A stretch of 64,000 bases of DNA, from the NCBI GenBank assembly GCA_029465975.1, contig CM055730.1:6433801-6497800 (forward strand), in the 5' to 3' direction. Under the pieces are notes generated by a model. That model was given only the letters and a program-made list of their open reading frames with translations. It ran no database searches and was not told the origin of the DNA. How positions within the stretch are numbered: position 1 is the stretch's first letter; each line of letters opens with the position of its first letter. This document shows positions 56,707 through 64,000 of this stretch, piece by piece. Both the position numbers and the translations under genes were made by a program. This stretch comes from Dallia pectoralis (taxonomy: Eukaryota > Chordata > Actinopteri > Esociformes > Umbridae).

Positions 56707-59700
56707 GCATTCCAAATGGCAGCACTCAGTAATTAATCCATACATCAGGTCAGATGAATTAAAACATAAAGAACATTCCTGAAAGCTGACGCACATTCAA
56801 ATACACACCTAATCAGCAGCTCGTTTTAAACAAAAGCCCAGATTAAAGAGCTGCGAGTACGACTCAGTCACGACTCATTAGACACAATCCTGTTTCTTTG
56901 TTTTCCAAAAGTTGCTTTAAACATCTGCATTATTATTCCTTGTTATTTCATTCTGGAGCCGTGATATTTCCTCGGCCCCATCCTTCTGCATAAGCCAAAC
57001 AAGAAGCCTGGATAAATTTTGAACAAAAACATTTTTAATTAAGCGCTGGGGCTTTCAGGCAAACAATAAGTGTTCATTTTACTGGGTCATTTCTTTATCA
57101 GATCTCACAGTAATCAGAGCGCAGGCCACAGTCTCATGGTCAAAACATATTAGGTAATACTCATCCCAAATGACATCCTATTCCCTACAACTGTGCACTA
57201 CCTTTGACCAGAACCCTTAGAGAGTAAAGTGCATTTAGGATGCTACCTCCATGTTGGCAAGAAGCCAATGAAGATTTGAATTCAGATGATACACGCAGAT
57301 ATCCGCTGCTGGTTGTCTAAGGCCTTCAGTAAAACATGCAGCAAAAGACTTTGCCACGTCCTCATCCGATACCTTTCAGAGACATTGCATGTCTGCAAAT
57401 CCCTTTGTTATCAGGTTGAGTTTGTCATTCAGTTGGCAGTTATCATATTGGAATAGCAACGCAGATTTTCACAGTTTTAATCGTAAACCAAATCAGCCAC
57501 AATAGAAATAATCACTTAAAACATGCACCTTATCCAACACAATAACATGCGTCAGAACCTGAGGCTAACATAAAACGCAGTCATTTGACATTTGTCAGGA
57601 GTCAATATTCATATCTTTACTTTTAATACCAATACTTGAGACAGTAGGCTACAAATGTTTGTTTCTTGCTCTATTTGCGCTGTTCATGTACGTTGAAAAA
57701 TATGTGTCCTTAATCCTGCAGCAATGCGTCAGAACAAATTCGTTGTACGTTGTAAACAAACTTTGGCAATTAACCTGATTGTGATTTGTTTACACATTTC
57801 TGTAACATGGCGTTGCCTTTAAGATAAAACATTTTAGAGAATATATCAGGATATTTGTGGAGGCGTGGTGTTTTTAGGCACTCGGCCCAGTTATGGTTTC
57901 GATTTGATGCCGACACCTGAACTGTGTACAGGTAGGCCATGTGATTCTGTTTGTTCTGGACCACAGAAATGTGAGATCATCGGTACACATTGGATTTGAA
58001 ATTGACTTTAAGCTTAAAATGAGGGTGTGAATCGCAGATTATTTAAATATTACGTTCAGAATTTATGATGACCTGTTTGTTGGCACTGATAATAGTAGGT
58101 TCCGTTCTAGTGGGCAAAATATAATTCTGTCCACGTGTTCACATTTGCGCACGTCCATACATAACCCAGGGAATTATTTATTTACAGTTATTTATTTACA
58201 GTGTTGGTGGCTGTGGGTCAAGACATCAAATAACTCAAAATGTCCCCATGAAAAGCAATATATATATATAATATATCTTGATCATTATATAGAACGATGT
58301 GAAAACCCATTCCCAGAAATTGGCATCTTTTTTTGCCATTCTAAATCACGTCCAGTCCATTGAATTTGCGAATCAAAGGACACAGGATGTCTGAATTCAA
58401 GGGATTTGAATGGCCAACGTTCACCCCTCTCCCTGTTTTAGCTAAAGTCATGAAATCTGGTACATTGTTGCTCCTACACACAAGGGACAAATTAGGCCTC
58501 GATATCCAGGCATTTGTGCTTGTTTGACTACCGTATTATATGCTACTCTTCTGACACCAAATAACTAAACGTGGCACTCACACGAGAATTTTTTTTAATC
58601 GTTTAATTTGCTTGAGGGTTATGTCATTTGGAACACATCCTATAGGTGTATTTGAGTCTGGCTCACCAACACGATGATGATGATGGTGTTCACTATCTTG
58701 CTGAAGTTGTTGACATTTCTACTTTCATATCAAACTTCCGTGCTGCTACCATTCACGCCATCTCATACCGTTGTCGAATAGGAACTCGTTTATGGGATTT
58801 TACGCTCGTCCTAAACCATGTTTTTGTTGCCTAGGTGACAATGACAAGATGTGATGAACCCATCTCGACCACATCTACACAGGAAACAGCTGAGACACTC
58901 AAAGACCATCCAATGAGAGGCGACCTGCTGTGACGACTTCCTTCCCAACTTATTGGTGAGTTTTTACAGTCTAATTAATAACAAAAACATATATATATGT
59001 TAATTACTCCATCTGCATATAGTCCTTGAGAGATGGAATGCCAATCTAGCAGTCAAAAGCAGATAGCTAGCAAGGTAGTGTTGCTTTGAAAACATTCCCT
59101 GCTGAGGTGTTGACTACACAAGAACACACTTTGATTGTCTTTCCTTTTTATCCTCACTGCTGTCTACACTGACATATCAACCGGGGGATTTTAAAGTATA
59201 TGTGAGGTACACTCTAGCCTCGGGGCCTACGTTTTTCTGCCTGTAAACTTCACCACTGTGTCAGACAGGAAGAGCGGTTACATGGATCTAGACATGAGTT
59301 GTATGCTGGCGTCGTATCCAAGACATCGCATTTCTTGCCAAAGTGTCAAACTTCTGTCTTTCAGTTTTCGTGAACAAATAGACACGTGCCTTTCAACTAG
59401 CAGTACAATAAACAGCAAGGGGTAACTGAGCTGATATGTTCAAACGTGGTAACATCAGGAGAGCAGGAAGCAATTTCAGATGCTGGTTTCAGGGGATTGG
59501 GATGTGTGTGTCAGTGTCTGTGTGTGTGTCTGGGTGTGTGTGTGTGTGGGCAACCGCTGATGGTGATTTAAGATGGCCTTTTGTGGAGATAAAGAAGAAG
59601 CAGCAATGTTGTGATTGATTCTACACACCTTTCTTTTCAATAACTCTCAAGATGGATGGTTCAGGGAAGGCTCTCTGGCTCTACTGCTTGTAGCTCACAA

Positions 59701-60127
59701 GCACACATGGCAAGTTTACAGTGACACAATCAGTCACATATCAGTGGAGGCAGTATTTTCTGGACCAAATTTATTAGGATCGACGAGGACAGTCTTGCTG
59801 TGGACAAACTGCTAATAGACGACAGTTTGTTGAGTTTACGTTTCAGGATTATGTGTAAAGTTAGGAGATTATGGCGCCATGATACCTCTCATATTGTCTC
59901 CATTCTCTCATGTATTCAGGAGTTGAATTTGAAGACGAAATAGAATAAGGGCAATGTTTTCCCTCCAGGATGTATAATAACCCCAGTTCTACTGTCATGC
60001 TTAATTGTATTGCATTAAACAACACAGCAATTTACTGTGTGATGTCACCCTGGGCTGCAGTTTAATAGTATGGTAGGCAAATGCCAGGAGTCATTCTGAA
60101 CACATAAGGAGAGACTTTATTCATCTG
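56707..60127. other. Unique non-coding interval, 3.4 kb
   Basis: The longest stretch without arrays in the right half. It holds one palindromic element copy (57162), TATATA-rich DNA at 58258-58280 and a TG run at 59505-59550. No gene recognised; short frames at 58646-58834 and 59615-59815 have no domain. Confidence 0.55.
57162..57246 (+). mobile_element. Short palindromic (MITE-like) element, well preserved copy
   Basis: TCCCAAATGACATCCTATTCC, then CTGTGCACTACCTTTGACC and CCAGAACCC, then AGTGCATTTAGGATG. It shows the family's order well: left end, TAGTGCACTACTTTTGACCA core, GAGCCC, right inverted end. Confidence 0.75.
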
Positions 60128-60632
60128 TTCTGTTGGGGTTGTATTACCCTCTATTGGGGTTGTGTTTCCTCTGTTGCTGTTGTGTTTCCTCTGTTGGGGT
60201 TGTGTTCTCCTCTATTGGGGTTGTGTTTCCTCTGTTGGGGTTGTGTTCTCCTCTATTGGGGTTGTGTTCTCCTCTGTTGCTGTTGTGTTCTCCTCTATTG
60301 GGGTTGTGTTTCCTCTGTTGGGGTTGTGTTCTCCTATGTTGGGGTTGTGTTCTCCTCTATTGGGGTTGTGTTTCCTCTGTTGCTGTTGTGTTTCCTCTGT
60401 TGGGGTTGTGTTCTCCTCTATTGGGGTTGTGTTTCCTCTGTTGGGGTTGTGTTCTCCTCTATTGGGGTTGTGTTCTCCTCTGTTGGGGTTGTGTTTCCTC
60501 TGTTGGGGTTGTGTTTCCTCTGTTGGGGTTGTGTTTCCTCTGTTGGGGTTGTGTTTCCTCTGTTGGGGTTGTGTTTCCTCTGTTGGGGTTGTGTTTCCTC
60601 TGTTGGGGTTGTGTTTCCTCTGTTGGGGTGAT
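60128..60632 (+). repeat. 21-bp minisatellite
   Basis: About 24 copies alternating between GGGGTTGTGTTTCCTCTGTT plus G and GGGGTTGTGTTCTCCTCTAT plus T. Three units have CTGTTGCTGTTG in place of CTGTTGGGGTTG. The last eight units are identical, the mark of recent growth at the right end. Frames of up to 169 codons on the plus strand are artefacts. Confidence 0.97.
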
Positions 60633-61024
60633 GTTAGAGTGAGAGCTTGACTCTGTGCTCTCTCCTCTCTCTCCTCTCATGTATTTACTGAGCGGAGACA
60701 TACATTTATTCTGCACATCACAGTATTCACTCAATAAAAAATGGACTCCCTCCCTCTCTGAGTCCATCCAGGCTAAATAATGTATGGATGAAAAGCACGA
60801 GTATATGTTATGTGTACGGCACTGTCTTAAGGCAGGAGGCACTCCTAAGGGATTCAATAGGTTTAATGTGTGTTTTTATGAAGAGTGATTTATCTGTTGG
60901 GGAAGGTGACTGGCATCCAGGGAGAATGTTTTGGTCCGGACCTTTCTGATTGTTCACCTTTGTTACGTTCCCTCATTCATTTCTCATCCTGGATCCAATT
61001 TTTATTTAATTTGAATCTATTGCA
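60633..61024. other. Unique non-coding interval
   Basis: CT-rich at 60655-60680. Nothing recognised. Confidence 0.6.
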
Positions 61025-61411
61025 ATATGTTTGTCTCTGTTTCTGTGTCTGTGTGTGTCTATATGTCTGTCTCTGTGTCTGTCTCTGTCGTTGTGTCTGT
61101 CTCTGTGTCTGTGTGTGTCTCTGTCTCTGTCGTTGTGTCTGTGTCTGTCTCTGTGTCTGTGTGTCTCTCTGTGTCTGTGTGTGTCTCTGTCTCTGTCGTT
61201 GTGTCTGTGTCTGTCTCTGTGTCTGTGTTTGTCTCTGTCTCTGTGTCTGTGTGTGTCTCTGTCTCTGTGTCTGTGTGTGTCTCTTTGTCTGTGTGTGTCT
61301 CTGTGTCTGTGTCTGTGTGTGTCTCTGTCTCTGTGTCTGTGTGTGTCTCTGTCTCTGTCGTTGTGTTTGTCTCTGTCTCTGTGTCTGTCTGTGTCTTTCT
61401 GTCTGTCACAG
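61025..61411 (+). repeat. Compound TGTCTC/TGTG microsatellite
   Basis: About 390 bp composed of GTGTCTGT, GTCTCTGT and TCGTTGTGTCTG in irregular order. TCTCTGTCGTTGTGTCTG recurs five times, suggesting a longer nested period. Confidence 0.95.
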
Positions 61412-61844
61412 TCAATCAATCAATCAATCAAATTTATTTATAAAGCCCTTTTTACAACAAAAGTTGTCACAAAGTGCTTTTACAATCACCAGCCTGAATC
61501 CGACAGAGCAAACATCAACAAGTTGAACAAGTTGATACACGGCGGCTAGGAAAAACTCCCTGAAAGTCAGATTTAGGAAGAAACCTAGAGAGGAACCAGG
61601 CTCTGAGGGATCACCAGTCCTCTTCTGGCTGGGCTGGGTCAGTTTATGACAATACAACAAGCGAGGTGTGAAAAACTGAGAAACAAAATAGTCCGGGATG
61701 TCCGGGAGGGATGTTGGATTTGATAGGCTTGGAGGAAGAAGCTCCGGTTGCATCAGCTGTTCCGTCAGCCGCACAGTCAGGGGCCCCAGGGAGGATCCAG
61801 CATATGCTCCAAGCTGGAGCGGTCCCCCTGACAGAAGTGGACAC

Positions 61845-62105
61845 AAACACAGGGAAAGGTTGGACACTAGTTCCCGGCACAATAGTATACCGAACATAAT
61901 ACTTTAAAAGGAGACAGGGGGGTTAGTGAGACAATGGCCATGAACGGGTAAACCCAGGACAAGTCCAGACAGATGTTAGTAGAGACAGGACACAGGAAAG
62001 GTTAGACACCCTGGTTCCCTACGTCCCCGGCACCATAATATAGCAGCATAGATCTTAGAATGAGACAGGGGGGTCCAGTGAAGCTGGGGCCCTGAACAGG
62101 GTAAA
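61845..62105 (-). repeat. About 140-bp duplication in the LINE 3' UTR
   Basis: ACACAGGGAAAGGTTGGACAC at 61848 recurs as ACACAGGAAAGGTTAGACAC at about 61990, followed in both by CCCGGCAC, GAGACAGGGGGGT and GAACRGGGTAAACCC. The two copies are diverged, so the duplication probably belongs to the family. Confidence 0.75.
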
Positions 62106-62194
62106 CCCCGAAACAGGGCCCAATAGGCCGGAAAACACCCACCCACTATGCCGAGCATCAACCCAGTGACGCCAATCGACCATGACCACTCGGG

Positions 62195-62645
62195 CAGGTT
62201 TAGTTTTTGCTCACAAAGTTACTCGAGCTGGTGGAACAAACAAGAGCTATAGCGAGCCAGTGACATCCACACTCCAAGGAGCATATGGGAGGTTTAGTTT
62301 TTGCTCACAAAGCTACTCGAATTGAGGCTGCAACAGAGCACTATAGCGACCCAGTGACTCCTCCCCACAGTTAAATGGGATAATCAGAGTTTAATTCACC
62401 AGCTACTCGGATTGAGCGAACAAAGGAGAGCTATAGCGAACCACTGACTCCTCCCCACAGTTAACTGGGATAATCAGAGTTTGTTCACTAGCTACTCGGA
62501 TTGAGCGAACAAAGAAGAGCTATAGCGAGCCAGTGACTCCACCCCCCAGGCAGCAGCCTGGAGGTATCGTTTTTGCTCAAAAAGCTACTCGAGAGACAAC
62601 AACAGGGAACCATAGCGAGCCAGTGACTCCACCGCCCAGGCAGCA
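62195..62645 (-). repeat. Five diverged 80 to 95-bp repeats in the LINE 3' UTR
   Basis: Each copy combines GTTTTTGCTCACAAAGCTACTC (or TTTGTTCACTAGCTACTC), GAACAAAGAAGAGCTATAGC and GAGCCAGTGACTCC. Copies start near 62198, 62292, 62385, 62475 and 62565. They could be structural or protein-binding repeats in the LINE RNA. Confidence 0.8.
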
Positions 62646-62752
62646 AGCGAGAGGACACCCCAGGGGAGATGTGAACCCGCAAGGCAAAGACAGCAGGGCA
62701 GAATGAGATCCGAGCCTTCCGTTCAACCTTCGTACCCTGGGCCATATTACAC

Positions 62753-63541
62753 TCAACCATAGACCTTACTGAAAAGATATGTTTTTAATTGTGATTTAAA
62801 GGTTTGAACAGAATCTACATTTCTAACCCAGATTGGCAACTCATTCCATAATAGAGGAGCTCTATAGGAGAAGGCTCTACCTCCAGCTGTTTGTTTAGAA
62901 ATGTTAGGTACAATTAGGAGACCAGCATCCTTTGATCTAAGGTTACGCGTGGGTATGTATGGCTGGACTAATTCAGCGAGGTAGGTGGGAGCAAGTTGAT
63001 GTAAAGCTTTGTATGTTAACAGTAGTACTTTAAAGTCAGCCCTAGCCTTAACAGGCAGCCAATGTAAAGAGGCTAAAACTGGGGTAATATGGTCAAACTT
63101 CTTAGTTCTAGTTAAGATTCTAGCAGCCGTATTAAGTACTAATTGAAGTTTGTTTACTGATTTATCAGGGTAACCAGAGAATAGAACATTGCAATAATCT
63201 AATCTTGAGGTAACAAAAGCATGGATTAGTTTTTCTGCATCAATTTTTGATAAATAATTTCAGATTTTTGCAATATTCCGAAGATGGAAAAATGCTGTCC
63301 TTGAAATATATTTTATGTGATTGTCAAATGAGAGATCCGGGTCAAGGGTCACTCCAAGGTTTTTGACAGTTTTTTGTGAAATGACTATACATCCGTTTAG
63401 GTTCAGCGTAAGGTCTGTCAATAAATCTCTCTGTTTCTTAGGTCCTAAAACTAGCATTTCAGTTTTATCTGAATTTAGGAGCAGAAAATTCTCTGTCATC
63501 CACTTTCGTATATCTGAAACACAAGCTTCCATAGTGGCTAA
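62753..63541 (-). pseudogene. LINE reverse transcriptase C-terminal fragment, one premature stop
   Basis: The fragment opens with EACVSDIRKWMTENFLLLNS, then DKTEMLVLGPKKQRD and LGVTLDPDLSFDNHI, the thumb and connection-like region of L2/Rex1/CR1-type reverse transcriptases, up to FHLRNIAKI. A TGA at 63260-63262 stands where relatives usually have an arginine codon (CGA to TGA is a typical CpG change). After it the frame continues undisturbed for about 168 codons, including KIDAEKLIHAFVTSRLDYCN, LHWLPVKARADFK and GGRAFSYRAPLLWNELP, to its natural stop. The catalytic YxDD region lies in the missing 5' part, so no activity is possible. One lesion in about 260 codons suggests a fairly young insertion. 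Confidence 0.9.
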
Positions 63542-63619
63542 TTGGAAGCCTATCTAATCTCACTCCACATGTCTGGTGTCCTCCCCTGTATATTCTTCAG
63601 CATTACGCAAATGTCAGTT

Positions 63620-63724
63620 CTCCAAAAGGCACCTTTATTCTTACATAGTGAGTGCACTGCTTTTGACCAAAGATCATAGGGCAAGGCACTGAAAAGTGAA
63701 AATAGGGTCCTATTTGGGACAGCA
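63620..63724 (+). mobile_element. Short palindromic (MITE-like) element, well preserved copy
   Basis: TCCAAAAGGCACCTTTATTC, then GAGTGCACTGCTTTTGACC, ATAGGGCAAGGCAC and AATAGGGTCCTATTTGGGAC. Both inverted ends and the GTGCACTRCTTTTGACCA core are present. Confidence 0.75.
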
Positions 63725-63841
63725 TAACATAGTCATTAATAACACAGCTTTTACATCAGCGCAGCCCAGCTAGAAGGGGACTTCCTAACCACTTAGTGTT
63801 TTTTAGCAGGGTGGAGAGTAGCAACCTTCCTGCTCCAGCCA

Positions 63842-64000
63842 AACTAGCTAACTACCCATATTAGGACATAACTAACTACCCATATTAGGACATAACTAAC
63901 TACCCATATAAGGACATAACTAACTACCCATATTAGGACACAACTAACTACCCATATTAGGACATAGCTAACTACCCATATTAGGACATAACTAACTACC
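63842..64000 (+). repeat. 24-bp minisatellite, cut by the window end
   Basis: About 6.5 visible copies of CTAACTACCCATATTAGGAC plus ATAA, with single variants (ATATAAGG, GACACAAC, GACATAGC). The array continues past the window. Confidence 0.96.

Larger units (their letters stand above)
61412..63550 (-). mobile_element. 5'-truncated LINE (L2/Rex1-like) with 3' UTR and tail
   Basis: On the minus strand it starts within the reverse transcriptase gene (about 63550), continues through the C-terminal coding region to a stop at 62753-62755, and is followed by about 1.34 kb of 3' UTR. It ends in TTTGATTGATTGATTGATTG, the tail type of many L2/CR1-superfamily elements. The 3' end abuts the microsatellite at 61025-61411. 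The 5' break is typical of incomplete target-primed reverse transcription. The UTR has two internal tandem repeat blocks (61845-62105 and 62195-62645). L2/Rex1 placement is by protein resemblance, not by alignment. Confidence 0.85.

Noticed and set aside
60885..61549. Cysteine/leucine- or serine/valine-rich frames of 138 to 213 codons, and minus-strand HRDRD frames
   Set aside because: Translations of the GTGTCT microsatellite on both strands.
61424..61897. 157-codon minus-strand frame in the LINE region
   Set aside because: It lies in the LINE 3' UTR after the natural stop of the reverse transcriptase frame and shows no domain.
63842..64000. Telomere-like repeat at the window end
   Set aside because: The unit is 24 bp and contains no TTAGGG/CCCTAA; TATTAGGAC is only a superficial resemblance.

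Overview
The window looks like non-coding chromosomal DNA from a teleost fish. The best fit is the salmonid/pike group (Protacanthopterygii), possibly a pike (Esox) relative. The evidence is the combination of degenerate Tc1/mariner copies of familiar teleost subfamilies, a short palindromic element with ends like CCAAATGRCACCCTATT (about eleven copies), a tRNA-derived SINE with the usual fish 3' tail, and an L2/Rex1-like LINE fragment with a TTGA-repeat tail. The assignment rests on recalled repeat families, so the clade is inference and the species is unknown. No complete protein-coding gene, rRNA or tRNA gene is visible. The window reads as intergenic or deep-intronic sequence.

The dominant feature is tandem repetition. 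About two dozen minisatellite or long microsatellite arrays with unrelated units of 12 to 107 bp cover roughly 11 to 12 kb (near 18 percent). The largest are at 0.44-1.68 kb (36 bp), 2.17-3.30 kb (C-rich, about 40 bp), 20.85-21.47 kb (35 bp), 26.40-26.91 kb (43 bp), 29.64-30.91 kb (18 bp), 53.33-53.91 kb (58 bp), 54.81-55.32 kb (30 bp), 56.09-56.71 kb (23 bp) and 60.13-60.63 kb (21 bp). Nearly all long open frames in the window are by-products of these arrays.

Layout. 0-3.3 kb: promoter-like motif cluster, then two large arrays. 3.3-13.5 kb: mostly unique DNA with three Tc1 remnants, a TGTCACG-ended element and one good candidate exon near 7.97 kb. 13.5-26 kb: unique DNA with arrays at 16.2, 17.9, 20.9 and 25.1 kb. 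The 20.9 kb array has a nearby unexpanded relative at 22.3 kb. 26.3-28.0 kb: an inverted-repeat structure whose left arm carries twelve 43-bp repeats and whose right arm carries two. 29-35 kb: arrays. 35.7 kb: a SINE. 39.8-40.1 kb: promoter-like DNA leading to an ATG-to-splice-donor segment. 43-48 kb: arrays and a deleted Tc1-like element. 50.4 kb: a signal-peptide-like open segment ending at a splice donor, followed by a decayed Tc1 element. 53-61 kb: arrays. 61.4-63.55 kb: a 5'-truncated LINE on the minus strand with a single premature stop. 63.8 kb to the end: a 24-bp array running off the window.

Nothing here forms a pathway or operon. The main biology on view is repeat birth and expansion: unexpanded and expanded versions of the same unit, repeats arising inside a transposase gene and inside a LINE 3' UTR, and repeated internal deletion of DNA transposons. 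The candidate exons are the only hints of a host gene and are weakly supported.
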